Part shown: positions 1 through 7,914 of the stretch, in pieces
How the letters are laid out: each line of letters opens with the position of its first letter
Numbering within the stretch: position 1 is the first letter of the stretch
Assembly: GCA_002340985.1 (NCBI GenBank)
Contig: DDNC01000016.1
Span: forward strand, 24,131-48,819
DNA from: Firmicutes bacterium UBA2530
GTDB lineage: Bacteria; Bacillota; Clostridia; Tissierellales; Sedimentibacteraceae
Length of the DNA: 24,689 bases
Direction: 5' to 3'
The notes under the pieces: model-generated
Databases searched by the model: none
Seen by the model: the letters and a program-made list of their open reading frames with translations, nothing else
Told to the model about the DNA's origin: nothing
Translations under genes and position numbers: made by a program

Positions 1-567
1 GAAGCTTTGGCTGTAGCCCTTGTAACCAGGTCTTCCCTGACCGCAGAAAAATGATGCAGCCGTATATCCTATACCCACATGATACTTATATCCCAGTCTT
101 TCAGCCGCCTCCACAAGAGCCAGTGTCACCTCGTAATCAGCCGCCGCAGGATAGGAATTTGTTACATATCCGTCACTTGTTCCTTCTTTTCGCACTGCTC
201 CGCTGCATATGATCAATTCTCCCGGTCTTATGTAATCTTGAATTGCTCCGCATGTTCCCACACGTATGAGGGTATCACAGCCTATTTCAGCTAAATCCTC
301 AAGAGTGCTGGCTGTTGAGCCTCCTCCTGCTCCCGTAGAGCATGCAGAAATATCCAGCTCTCCTATTTTACCCGTGTAGGTTACGTGTTCGCGATAATCT
401 GCCACCAAATGTCCGCTGTCCCACATATCTGCTATTTTCTTTACTCTCTTTGGATCCCCGGGAAGGAGACAGTAACGCGCCACCTCTCCCTTCGCACATT
501 GTATATGATATTGCTTTCCGGACTCATCGGTAGGTCTGGATGCATTTTCCCATTCATTAACAGTCAT
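1..567 (-). CDS. Udp-family nucleoside phosphorylase (uridine phosphorylase-like), 3' end cut by window
   Basis: Phosphorolysis of a nucleoside, probably pyrimidine, to free base plus pentose-1-phosphate in the cytoplasm. The 189 visible codons run open from an ATG at 567 to the left edge, so the C-terminal part is missing. Visible family landmarks are the phosphate-binding LLPGDPKRV near residue 35, RVGTCGAIQ in the middle, ELIICSGAVRKEG after it, and a GIGYTAASFFCGQ stretch matching the nucleobase-side segment of uridine phosphorylases. The start is set by a GGAG Shine-Dalgarno 6 bases upstream. Only 10 bases separate it from the stop of the preceding permease gene, so it is the distal gene of the nucleoside import/catabolism operon. 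Uridine rather than purine specificity is inferred from resemblance to Udp; the substrate-defining C-terminus cannot be seen. It complements the purine phosphorylase in the same operon. Confidence 0.85.
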   Translation of the reverse strand, partial: MTVNEWENASRPTDESGKQYHIQCAKGEVARYCLLPGDPKRVKKIADMWDSGHLVADYREHVTYTGKIGELDISACSTGAGGGSTASTLEDLAEIGCDTLIRVGTCGAIQDYIRPGELIICSGAVRKEGTSDGYVTNSYPAAADYEVTLALVEAAERLGYKYHVGIGYTAASFFCGQGRPGYKGYSQSF

Positions 568-577
568 AGTATACTCC

Positions 578-1492
578 TTAATTTTCAATATGTTTTCCTA
601 CTCCGGCAGGACCTCGTCCTCCACGTATTCCGAATGTAATCACAAGAAGCGTAACCACATACGGAGTCATCATAACAAGCTGTGAAGGCAATACACTTTG
701 GAATATTGTCTGCAAAGAATCAAAGAATCCAAAGAATACACTTCCAAGCAAAGAGCCAACCGGATTATATTTTCCGAATGCATTTATAACAACTGCTATA
801 TATCCTCTTCCCGTCGTCATGTTTTCAACAAATAAATTCATCTGCCCTAAGGAGAGATATGCTCCACCCAGCCCACAAAAGCATCCGCTCATTGCAACAC
901 CAAAATACTTGTAAGCTTTTACGTTAAGTCCTACCGTGCTTGCCGCCTGGGGATTTTCACTTACCATTCTCATACGAAGACCCATGGTGGTCTTGTACAT
1001 AAATATCCAACTGACAACAACTAAAAATATTGTAAGAAAAAACAATATATTTTGTGCTCCCAGTATTCTTCCCAGAACGGGAATATCCTTGAGCCACTGC
1101 CAGTTTGGCTTGGCGAATGCGGCAACAGTCGGGGACTTGCCGCTCATACCGAAAATTACATTCAGCAAAAGCGGTGTTGTGGCACTTGCCAACAAATTTA
1201 TGCACATACCGCTTATGGATGCGTTGACCTTGTACGAAATATGCATAACCGCATGGAGCATGGAAAATATTGCACCGAATAAAACACCTGTAAGAAGACC
1301 TATCCATGCACTTCCTGTAAGCCATGATCCCAGAACAGAGAAAAATGACCCTGCCAGCATCATTCCCTCAAGCCCCAGGTCACTTACACCGGCACGCATG
1401 GAGAAGCAACCTCCCATTGAAGCTAATATTAACGGAACCGAACTCCTCAAGGTAGAAGCCACAATTGAATAAACCAAATCAATATTAAACAT
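578..1492 (-). CDS. Nucleoside ABC transporter permease (second membrane subunit)
   Basis: Inner-membrane subunit of a BMP-type (NupABC/YufOPQ-like) nucleoside importer; about 304 residues, hydrophobic throughout with roughly eight to ten predicted membrane helices. The segment FSMRAGVSDLGLEGMMLAGS near the N-terminus is typical of the branched-chain/ribose-type permease superfamily, in which N-[IV]-[GS]-x-EG lies in this place; here N is replaced by S/D. The GLGGAYLSLGQM segment near residue 215 is also characteristic. A longer reading begins at 1525, but GGAGGTGATACC sits immediately before the ATG at 1492, so that start is chosen; it leaves a 4-base gap after the first permease gene. It is expected to pair with the permease at 1497-2591. 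It is followed 10 bases later by the Udp-family gene. Confidence 0.9.
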   Translation of the reverse strand: MFNIDLVYSIVASTLRSSVPLILASMGGCFSMRAGVSDLGLEGMMLAGSFFSVLGSWLTGSAWIGLLTGVLFGAIFSMLHAVMHISYKVNASISGMCINLLASATTPLLLNVIFGMSGKSPTVAAFAKPNWQWLKDIPVLGRILGAQNILFFLTIFLVVVSWIFMYKTTMGLRMRMVSENPQAASTVGLNVKAYKYFGVAMSGCFCGLGGAYLSLGQMNLFVENMTTGRGYIAVVINAFGKYNPVGSLLGSVFFGFFDSLQTIFQSVLPSQLVMMTPYVVTLLVITFGIRGGRGPAGVGKHIEN

Positions 1493-1496
1493 GGTA

Positions 1497-2591
1497 TCAC
1501 CTCCGTACCTTTTCCGGTTTTCCAAATTTATTTTTTATCTTTTCAATGTTATCAAGTATCAGGCGTATTAGCTCAGGAGCGGCAACAAATATAATGACCA
1601 ATACCTGAATTACATCAACAAATTCAACTGGAATGGAAGTTGTACGACTCAGTGTTATTGTCCCTGCCTTCAATACACCAATTAAAAATGCTGACAATAT
1701 AACTCCAAGCGGGCTGTATGCCGCAAGAGCAGCTATTGATATGCCTGAAAATCCGTATCCGGATGAGAACCCTTCAATAAAACGGTAATTCACACCCAGC
1801 ACCATTGCTGCACCACCCAATCCCGCAATTGCACCGCTTAGCGCAAAAGTAATAAGGTAAGTTCTTGACACATTTATCCCTGCAACCTGCGCTGCTCTCA
1901 GATTCAATCCCGTTACATGTACCTCATATCCAAAAACCGTCTTTGTCAGCAAAAACTGCAATACAAAAGCAACTATTATTCCGAGAAAAATTGCTGTTGT
2001 AAGCTGAGTCTGAGGTATGAGCTTCATCAGTTTTGCGCTTTCCGCAATACGCTCAGTCTGCCCAACGCCGCTTCCTGCCGGCTTCAAAGGCCCGTTGGCA
2101 AGATAGCTTGTGAACAGTATAACTATTTCATTCAGCATCAATGTCATTATTATTTCATTCGCTGAAAAATAAATTTTCGCAAGGGCCACAATCAGCGCAA
2201 TAAGTCCACCTGCTATAAATGCCGCCGCGAATGCCAGCGGTATATGCACTATGCTCGGCAAATTTGTTACATAGGCTCCTACCAGCGCTGCTGCCATAGC
2301 TCCCGCGTAAAGCTGCCCCTCTGCTCCGGTGTTAATCATACGAACTCTGTATGCAAGAGCAAAAGAAAATCCGGTAAACATTATGGGTGTAGCCTGACTT
2401 AATGAAAGTGCAAATCCCTTGACTGTTCCCAGTGATACACCAAATATAGCCTTGTAGCTTTCTATGGGAGAATATCCGCTTATGCCTATAAAAATCATAC
2501 CTAACAGCAAGGAAAAAATTAAAGCGAAAACTGAATTAACTGCCGCATTTTTCCTTTCTATCTTTATAGCGCTGTCCGATCTTTTACTCAT
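1497..2591 (-). CDS. Nucleoside ABC transporter permease (first membrane subunit)
   Basis: Inner-membrane permease, 364 residues, of the same importer. After a charged N-terminus there is a membrane segment (about residues 17-38), then several more helices; the NTGAEGQLYAG motif near residue 88 and GLGGAAMVLG near residue 258 match the YufP/RbsC-like permease family. Its ATG at 2591 overlaps the end of the ATPase gene by 8 bases, with an AGGAGG Shine-Dalgarno inside the ATPase coding sequence, indicating translational coupling. It is larger than its partner permease, as is usual for this family, in which the two membrane subunits are unequal in length. Function as a nucleoside channel is known of the family and supported here by two nucleoside phosphorylases in the operon; the substrate itself is inferred. 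Confidence 0.92.
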   Translation of the reverse strand: MSKRSDSAIKIERKNAAVNSVFALIFSLLLGMIFIGISGYSPIESYKAIFGVSLGTVKGFALSLSQATPIMFTGFSFALAYRVRMINTGAEGQLYAGAMAAALVGAYVTNLPSIVHIPLAFAAAFIAGGLIALIVALAKIYFSANEIIMTLMLNEIVILFTSYLANGPLKPAGSGVGQTERIAESAKLMKLIPQTQLTTAIFLGIIVAFVLQFLLTKTVFGYEVHVTGLNLRAAQVAGINVSRTYLITFALSGAIAGLGGAAMVLGVNYRFIEGFSSGYGFSGISIAALAAYSPLGVILSAFLIGVLKAGTITLSRTTSIPVEFVDVIQVLVIIFVAAPELIRLILDNIEKIKNKFGKPEKVRR

Positions 2592-4116
2592 GAAGGTCTT
2601 CCTCCTCTACCATAGTATGTCCGCCTGTCATTAGAAGTCCCATTTCTACCTCGCTCAGCTCTCCGGGCATGCTTTCCGATACAATTTCTCCCTCGTAGAG
2701 TACCAGAAGCCTGTCACTTAATGTCCTTACCTCATCCAAGTCTGCCGATACAAGCAAAATGGCAGCTCCCTGATCTCTTAGCTCAATGAGCTGCTGATGT
2801 ATGTATTCCATTGCTCCGATATCCACACCTCTTGTGGGGTGAGCAATTATAATTGCCTGAGGCTTCCTGCTGAATGCCCTTGAAATTACAATCTTCTGCT
2901 GATTCCCTCCGGACAATGAGCTTACTGCCGCCCCCACTCCGGAGCTTTTAACCTGAAAATCCTCTTTGAGCTTCTCAGCGTTTCTTAAAATTTCTTTTTT
3001 TAGCAAAAGGCCTGTCTTACTGCAGAATTCAGGCTCTCTGTGATATCCTAAAATCATATTTTCCATAACGGACATTTCTTTAACCAGACCCATTGAAAGC
3101 CTGTCTTCAGGTACATGTCCTATACCTGACTCTAAAAATTTATCACTTTTTCCTCGAATAAGTTTTCCGTCTAAGGTAAGCTCCATAGTCTTTGGCTCGC
3201 AAATTCCTGTCAAAGCCTCGATGAGCTGCGTTTGACCGTTTCCTTCTATTCCTGCAATTCCAAGTATTTCATTGTGGTGGATTTCAAAGGAAATATTTTT
3301 TACCTTTTCCTTGCCGTCTTCCTCCACAGTCAGATTTGATACTTTAAGACAAACATCTCCCAAGTGCTGGGTAGGTCTCCTAACTTGAAGGTTAACCTCT
3401 CGTCCCACCATCATTTCTGAAAGCTGCTTCGTTGATACAGCTGACGGATTTACATTGTCGGCAACAAGATTTCCATCCCTCAATACCACTACCCTGTCTG
3501 CCAAGGCCTTTGTTTCTTTTAGCTTGTGAGTTATGATTATTATGCTTTTCCCACCGTCACGCAGGCGTTTTAAAATAACAAATAAATCATCCACTTCGTG
3601 AGGCGTGAGGACTGCTGTAGGCTCATCCAGAATAATAACATCCGCTTTCCTGTAAAGCACCTTGAGTATTTCAACTCTCTGCTGCTCCCCAACAGAAAGT
3701 TTTTCCACCTTGATTTCAGGGTCTATATTGAAGTGAAATTGTGAAATTAATTCCCTTACTTCCTGTCTAGCCTTTTTCATGTCCAGGAATACTCCGTTGT
3801 TTGGCTCACTTCCGGCAATTATGTTTTCAGTAACGGTAAAAGCAGGCACCAGCATAAAATGCTGGTGAACCATACATATACCTTTTTCAATTGCATCAAC
3901 AGGTCTTTTAAATTTCACCGGTTCTCCGCGATAAAAAATTTCACCTGAGGTGGGAGCAGTCATTCCGTATAATATTTTCATCAGAGTTGATTTACCTGCA
4001 CCATTTTCGCCCAGCAATGAAACAATTTCTTTTTCCTTGAGGTGAAAATCCACATTATTCAGTGCCGTTGTTCCCGGATAGACCTTCGTGATCTTTTCCA
4101 TACGAATCATTTCCAA
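2584..4116 (-). CDS. Nucleoside ABC transporter ATP-binding protein, two fused nucleotide-binding domains
   Basis: Cytoplasmic ATPase powering the nucleoside importer; about 510 residues, the usual size for the RbsA/MglA/YufO class with two fused NBDs. First NBD: Walker A GENGAGKST (about residues 36-44), signature LSVGEQQRVEI, Walker B VIILDEPTAVLTP and the ITHKLKE switch histidine. Second NBD: degenerate Walker A GIEGNGQTQL, intact signature LSGGNQQKIVI, and IIAHPTRGVDIGA in place of the normal Walker B glutamate, so probably only the first site hydrolyses ATP, as usual in this class. Start: GGAGGTGG lies 9 bases before a TTG at 4116 and 15 bases before an ATG at 4110; TTG is preferred on spacing but the ATG is possible. 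The longer reading from 4143 would begin inside the preceding stop region and lacks a site. It overlaps the next gene by 8 bases. Confidence 0.93.
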   Translation of the reverse strand: MEMIRMEKITKVYPGTTALNNVDFHLKEKEIVSLLGENGAGKSTLMKILYGMTAPTSGEIFYRGEPVKFKRPVDAIEKGICMVHQHFMLVPAFTVTENIIAGSEPNNGVFLDMKKARQEVRELISQFHFNIDPEIKVEKLSVGEQQRVEILKVLYRKADVIILDEPTAVLTPHEVDDLFVILKRLRDGGKSIIIITHKLKETKALADRVVVLRDGNLVADNVNPSAVSTKQLSEMMVGREVNLQVRRPTQHLGDVCLKVSNLTVEEDGKEKVKNISFEIHHNEILGIAGIEGNGQTQLIEALTGICEPKTMELTLDGKLIRGKSDKFLESGIGHVPEDRLSMGLVKEMSVMENMILGYHREPEFCSKTGLLLKKEILRNAEKLKEDFQVKSSGVGAAVSSLSGGNQQKIVISRAFSRKPQAIIIAHPTRGVDIGAMEYIHQQLIELRDQGAAILLVSADLDEVRTLSDRLLVLYEGEIVSESMPGELSEVEMGLLMTGGHTMVEEEDLHE

Positions 4117-4142
4117 ATTGCACCACCTCCGTCCGTAAAACA

Positions 4143-5243
4143 CTATTTCTTATACTGATTGTTGGCTGCCCATGCGTCTACCTGGTCCAAATCTTTCGGC
4201 AGAACCAGTTTTCCGTCCGCAATCAACTTTCTCGTATCATTTAATATTTGTGTAATATCATCAGGAACTACTACATCAAGTCCTTCCACATCGTAATCGC
4301 ATACTCCGTCAGGAATTCCCTTAACAGTATATCCCGCTTCCCATGTTCCGTTTGTAAGACTCTCTATTTCCTGAACCACGAAAAGCCATACCTTCTTGCA
4401 GGATGTACTTAAGCTTTGCTTAGGATCCTTCATTGCCAATGATGTACCTATTACATATCTGTTTGTTTCAGAAGCGGCATAAAATACTCCCTGAGTTGAG
4501 CTTCCCGCATTGGCGCTGACTACATCCGCACCGCGCTCATACATTACAAGGGCTAATTCCTTTGCTTTTGCAGGGTCACTGTAGCTTCCGATAAAGTTTG
4601 TAAGTATTTTTACATCAGGATTTGCATATTTCGCTCCTGCTAAAAAACCTGCAGCCTGTCCTCTTGAAGTAGGCGTGTCCATAGCTATACAAAAGCCCAG
4701 TACATTTTCCGGATTGCTGAGAGGGAATCTGTCATCCTGAGTTGCAAATCCTGCGAGCATGCCTGAAAGGAAGTGCTGATCCGGATATGCGGCAGTCATG
4801 CAGTGAATGTTGTCATAGCCTTCAATTATAGTGTCAAGCATACAGAATTTTTGCTCCGGATAGTCTTCCGCAACCATCTTTAACGCATCTGCCTGCTCTG
4901 TGCTGATAGCAATTATTACATCATATTCTCCCGCATCTGCATAAGAGCGAAGCTGAGTTTCAAATTCAGAAACATTCTTCGGTTCACAGTAGTCAAATGT
5001 AGCACCAAACTGTTCTTCAGCCATCTTACATCCTGTGTACACCTCATCGTTGTATCCATTGTCACCTAATCCGCCTGTTCCGAAAATAATAGCGAATTTC
5101 ACTTTTTTATCTTCCCTTTCTCCTTCGGATGTTTGTTCCGACGGAGGATTTGTGCCGGGTGCCGGTGCTTTCTCTGCGCATCCTGCTAATAAGGACATTC
5201 CCATGCTCAGAATAATTAGCAAACTTAATACTCTTTTTTTCAT
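4143..5243 (-). CDS. BMP-family nucleoside-binding lipoprotein
   Basis: Extracytoplasmic substrate-binding subunit of the nucleoside importer; 366 residues. A lipoprotein signal (KKR then a hydrophobic run) ends in the lipobox LLAGC with Cys22 as lipid-attachment residue, followed by a Pro/Ser/Glu-rich linker. The mature part carries BMP/PnrA landmarks: KFAIIFGTGGLGDNGYND near residue 50, GEYDVIIAIS, FLSGMLAG, and the NAGSSTQGVFYAA stretch in the second lobe. In PnrA-type proteins an acidic residue in the DxGxND-like loop and an Asp in the second lobe hold the ribose; GDNGYND is seen here. The gene sits 42 bases after deoD and 26 bases before the ATPase start, with no terminator seen between, so it appears to be co-transcribed. 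Confidence 0.93.
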   Translation of the reverse strand: MKKRVLSLLIILSMGMSLLAGCAEKAPAPGTNPPSEQTSEGEREDKKVKFAIIFGTGGLGDNGYNDEVYTGCKMAEEQFGATFDYCEPKNVSEFETQLRSYADAGEYDVIIAISTEQADALKMVAEDYPEQKFCMLDTIIEGYDNIHCMTAAYPDQHFLSGMLAGFATQDDRFPLSNPENVLGFCIAMDTPTSRGQAAGFLAGAKYANPDVKILTNFIGSYSDPAKAKELALVMYERGADVVSANAGSSTQGVFYAASETNRYVIGTSLAMKDPKQSLSTSCKKVWLFVVQEIESLTNGTWEAGYTVKGIPDGVCDYDVEGLDVVVPDDITQILNDTRKLIADGKLVLPKDLDQVDAWAANNQYKK

Positions 5244-5285
5244 TTTATCTTCTCCTATAGATTATGTATGGGTATGGATATATAA

Positions 5286-5999
5286 TTATAGCATCCCTAA
5301 TGCTATTTCCATCATATTTGTAAAATTATTCTGTCTTTCCAAGGCGCTTGTTTTTTCTTTCTTTACAATATGGTCTGAAACTGTTAAAAGGCACACGGCA
5401 TTTTTCTTTGCTGCCGCGGCTGTTATATATAGAGCTGCCGCCTCCATTTCAACAGACAACACTCCCATGTCAAGCCACTTTGTCTGGCTGTTGTCATCAG
5501 CATGATAAAAAATATCTGTGGACAATACATTTCCAACTCTGTAATTTATGCCTAATCTTTCGGCACTATCCACCGCACTTCTCAGGAGTGAGTAAGATGG
5601 AATCGCTGAAAATACCCCGTCAAGCTTGAATTGATTTATATATGGAGTATCATAGCATGCTCCCATAGCAATTATTACATCCCTTAAGTTCAAATCGGGT
5701 GCCAGGCCTCCTGTAGTTCCCACTCTGATGATATTGTCAACATCATAAAGGTGGAACAGCTCATAGGCATGCACGGACATGCTGGGAGCTCCTATCCCGT
5801 GTGCCATTACAGATACGGGTTTTCCCTTATAGGTTCCGGTATATGCGTACATGCATCTTATTTCATTAATCTGCTTTACATTTTCAAGGTAATTCTCCGC
5901 TATGTATTTTGCTCTGAGCGGGTCACCTGGCATTAGAACGGTCTTTGCAAATTCTCCCGGCGCAGCGCCTATATGATGTGTCGGTGCAGTAAGTCCCAT
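5286..5999 (-). CDS. deoD: Purine nucleoside phosphorylase, DeoD type
   Basis: Reversible phosphorolysis of (deoxy)purine nucleosides to base plus (deoxy)ribose-1-phosphate. The 237 residues match the usual DeoD length. Visible active-site elements are the N-terminal THHIGA (His contributed to a neighbouring subunit), MPGDPLRAKYIAE for phosphate, RVGTTGG (bacterial DeoD usually has S where the first T stands), VEMEAAALY for the ribose, and TVSDH with the catalytic Asp, followed by ALERQNNF with the conserved Arg. Start chosen at the ATG preceded by AAGGAG. It lies 24 bases after the isomerase gene. Hexameric DeoD enzymes are known to take adenosine and, in several bacteria, 5'-modified adenosines. 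In this operon it is the likely source of the sugar-1-phosphate used by the neighbouring isomerase. Confidence 0.95.
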   Translation of the reverse strand: MGLTAPTHHIGAAPGEFAKTVLMPGDPLRAKYIAENYLENVKQINEIRCMYAYTGTYKGKPVSVMAHGIGAPSMSVHAYELFHLYDVDNIIRVGTTGGLAPDLNLRDVIIAMGACYDTPYINQFKLDGVFSAIPSYSLLRSAVDSAERLGINYRVGNVLSTDIFYHADDNSQTKWLDMGVLSVEMEAAALYITAAAAKKNAVCLLTVSDHIVKKEKTSALERQNNFTNMMEIALGML

Positions 6000-6023
6000 A
6001 ATAATTCTCCTTAATATTTTAGT

Positions 6024-7082
6024 TTAATATTTTAATTTAAGTAATTCTGTTTCATATGGTTTTAAAATTACTCCCATTTCTGTTATTATACCACTTATCA
6101 TTTCGTTTGGAGTAACATCAAATGCGGGGTACAAGGCCTGAGTATTTTCAGGAGTAATCAGCTGTCCATTCAGATGTGTCACCTCATTACCCGGTCTGAA
6201 CTCAACCTCTATATCCGCTCCGCTTTTAAGTGTAAAATCTATAGTATGAGATGAGGTTGCAGTATAAAACGGTACTCCGTTTTCCTTTGCCGCCATGGCA
6301 TGCATATACGTCCCCACCTTGTTTATTAAATCTCCGTTTGCTGCAACACGGTCGGAGCCCACTACTACTTTTTGAATTTTACCGAGCTTCATTAGATAGC
6401 CGGACATCCCATCAGTAATCAGTGTATGAGGAATACCAAACTTTCCAAGCTCATATGCCGTGATGCGGGCACCTTGTAGATACGGCCTTGTCTCACATGT
6501 ATACACGTGAATATTTTTCTTTTTCATAAATGCAGTCCTGATTACGGAAAGCGCTCTCCCTCCGAACCCCGAACCTGCTAAAGCGCCTGAATGGCAGTGT
6601 GTGAGGATTGTATCTCCGTCATCTATGAGAGATGCTCCGAACTCACCAAGCTTCTTCTCAAACATAAGCTGGTCTTCAAGAATATCACACGCCTTGTCCA
6701 TAAACTTTTCATAAAATATATCATCAGGACAGGATAAAACGAAATCTGTCATTCTGTCCACAGTCTTCATTAAATTCAATGCCGTTGGCCTTGTAGCCTT
6801 CAGCTCTTTTCCCGCTTCTATAACCGCTTCTTTATTGCCGTTGCTGTTCATAGCTGCAAGCATCATGCCATATACGCCGGATATTCCTATTGCGCCGGAG
6901 CCTCTTATCGACATATCTTTTATTGCCTTTGCAAGCTCCCTGACATCTGTAATTTCTTCAACAACAGTTTCTCTAGGAAGCGCCCTCTGGTCTATGACAT
7001 AAAGTTTATTGTTTTCTGACCATATAGGAAGCAATAGGCCTTCTGACTTCCATTTCTGGGTTAACTCATTAATTCTGTTCAA
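6024..7082 (-). CDS. mtnA: MtnA/eIF2B-alpha family aldose-1-phosphate isomerase
   Basis: Predicted to convert an aldopentose-1-phosphate (5-methylthioribose-, 5-deoxyribose- or ribose-1-phosphate) into the ketose-1-phosphate. The 352 residues carry family motifs: RGSGAIGISGVYG (about 60-72), THCHSGALAG with the catalytic Cys163, CETRPYLQGARITAYELG (about 196-213), TDGMSGYLM, and VGSDRVAANGDLINKVGTY with catalytic Asp244. MtnA usually has HCN(A/T)G where this protein has HCHSG; ribose-1,5-bisphosphate isomerases also have HCHS there, so the substrate may not be methylthioribose-1-phosphate. Translation starts at TTG (7082) behind AGAGGG; no nearer ATG preserves the N-terminal domain. It follows the aldolase gene by 14 bases. 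No mtnK-type kinase is present, consistent with the 1-phosphate coming directly from a phosphorylase. Confidence 0.9.
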   Translation of the reverse strand: MNRINELTQKWKSEGLLLPIWSENNKLYVIDQRALPRETVVEEITDVRELAKAIKDMSIRGSGAIGISGVYGMMLAAMNSNGNKEAVIEAGKELKATRPTALNLMKTVDRMTDFVLSCPDDIFYEKFMDKACDILEDQLMFEKKLGEFGASLIDDGDTILTHCHSGALAGSGFGGRALSVIRTAFMKKKNIHVYTCETRPYLQGARITAYELGKFGIPHTLITDGMSGYLMKLGKIQKVVVGSDRVAANGDLINKVGTYMHAMAAKENGVPFYTATSSHTIDFTLKSGADIEVEFRPGNEVTHLNGQLITPENTQALYPAFDVTPNEMISGIITEMGVILKPYETELLKLKY

Positions 7083-7096
7083 ATTACTTCCCTCTC

Positions 7097-7714
7097 TTAT
7101 ACATTAAATAGCTCTTTAAATTTATCCCTGTTCTGTGCAATTAAAACCTGTATTACTGCCTGCTTGGATGTCTGCTCAATTAAGTCCAGCTTGTTATAAG
7201 CCTCCTCCAGCGTGCGCCCCACAGTGCAAACACCGTGTTCCTTCATGAGAATTCCCACACTTTCAGGGTATTTAACAAATGCATCAACCACATATTGCTT
7301 AAGCTCGTCACTTCCTGCCAGTGCAGTTTCAATCCACGGAACATATCCCACAGCCTTTTTTACCGTTACTGTGGTTAATGGAAGGTCCATCTTATTATTG
7401 GCAATTGCAATGGCATAATTAGGATGACAATGTATAAGCGCATTCATCTCCGGACGGCTTTTCAAAACTCCTATATGAAACCCGGCCTCCTTTGAAGGCT
7501 TGCCCTCACCGCAAACAACATTTAATTCTTCATCAACTATGACCACATCATCCGCAGTCATAAACCTCATATTAACCGCAGTCCTTTTTATGGCAAAAAG
7601 ATTCGTTCCTGGAACTCTGCAGCTTAAATTGCCCCCTGAAGCCTGTGTATACCCTTTTTCATAAACAACATGACAAAAGCGTGCCACCTCTTCACGGATT
7701 ATAGAATAATCCAT
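7097..7714 (-). CDS. Class II aldolase (fuculose/ribulose-1-phosphate aldolase family)
   Basis: Predicted zinc-dependent cleavage of a ketose-1-phosphate to DHAP plus an aldehyde. The 205 residues are the normal length for the AraD/FucA family. Visible are the phosphate-binding ASGGNLS (about 25-31), the Glu of PSKEAGFH (Glu76, the position of the catalytic Glu in FucA), the zinc ligands His95 and His97 in LIHCHPNY, the third zinc His160 in MKEHGVC, and the C-terminal EEAYNKLDLIEQTSK helix. It is the promoter-proximal gene of the operon, with AGGAGG 6 bases before its ATG. With an MtnA-like isomerase next to it, the pair resembles the 5-deoxyribose / methylthioribose disposal pathways (DrdA-DrdI; Ald2-MtnA) described in Bacillus thuringiensis, Rhodospirillum and E. 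coli. The aldehyde would be acetaldehyde from a 5-deoxy sugar or glycolaldehyde from ribose; which one cannot be read from the sequence. Confidence 0.92.
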   Translation of the reverse strand: MDYSIIREEVARFCHVVYEKGYTQASGGNLSCRVPGTNLFAIKRTAVNMRFMTADDVVIVDEELNVVCGEGKPSKEAGFHIGVLKSRPEMNALIHCHPNYAIAIANNKMDLPLTTVTVKKAVGYVPWIETALAGSDELKQYVVDAFVKYPESVGILMKEHGVCTVGRTLEEAYNKLDLIEQTSKQAVIQVLIAQNRDKFKELFNV

Positions 7715-7737
7715 ATATTACCTCCTGTTTCGTTATA

Positions 7738-7752
7738 GGACGTCCAACCTCT
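7738..7752 (-). promoter_or_regulatory. Candidate GntR operator, copy 1 (AGAGGTTGGACGTCC)
   Basis: The motif contains the perfect 8-bp palindrome GGACGTCC and lies at about +4 to +18 of the operon promoter. Fourteen of 15 bases recur at 8691-8705, in the same orientation relative to transcription and also just past a -10 box. Control by the GntR/UTRA protein encoded between the two copies is inferred. Confidence 0.65.
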
Positions 7753-7762
7753 GTGTATGCTG

Positions 7763-7791
7763 ATGATAACATATGTTAATTATTCTGTCAA
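7763..7791 (-). promoter_or_regulatory. Promoter of the nucleoside catabolism/import operon
   Basis: On the minus strand TTGACA (7791-7786) is followed after exactly 17 bases by TATCAT (7768-7763), one mismatch from consensus. Transcription would start near 7756, about 40 bases before the aldolase ATG. The operator motif lies immediately downstream, so repression by blocking transcription start is likely. Confidence 0.8.
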
Positions 7792-7854
7792 TTAGATTTG
7801 TCCTATATATAACATGTTTTATTAGTATCCATACAACACATTTCCATATGCCTC

Positions 7855-7884
7855 TTGACAATATGTCATAAAATATACTACTAT
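7855..7884 (+). promoter_or_regulatory. Promoter of the gntR gene
   Basis: TTGACA (7855-7860), an 18-base spacer, then TACTAT (7879-7884). The start of transcription would be near 7891, giving a leader of about 25 bases that contains the GAGGGG ribosome-binding site before the ATG at 7915. The rest of the 200-base divergent region holds the opposing operon promoter and a TATAGGAC / GTCCTATA inverted repeat (7734-7741 and 7800-7807). Confidence 0.6.
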
Positions 7885-7914
7885 ACAATTATAAAAGCAA
7901 ATGAGGGGTAATAT

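Noticed and set aside
936..1472. 178-codon open frame on the plus strand opposite the second permease gene
   Set aside because: It lies antisense to a clear ABC permease, has no ribosome-binding site of note and its translation resembles no protein family.
5035..5505. 156-codon plus-strand open frame across the BMP/deoD junction
   Set aside because: It runs antisense over two well-supported genes; its sequence is a reverse shadow of the lipoprotein signal region and deoD.
7715..7914. Purine or other riboswitch in front of the nucleoside operon
   Set aside because: The expected leader is only about 40 bases and contains the operator motif; no conserved aptamer core or terminator hairpin is visible.
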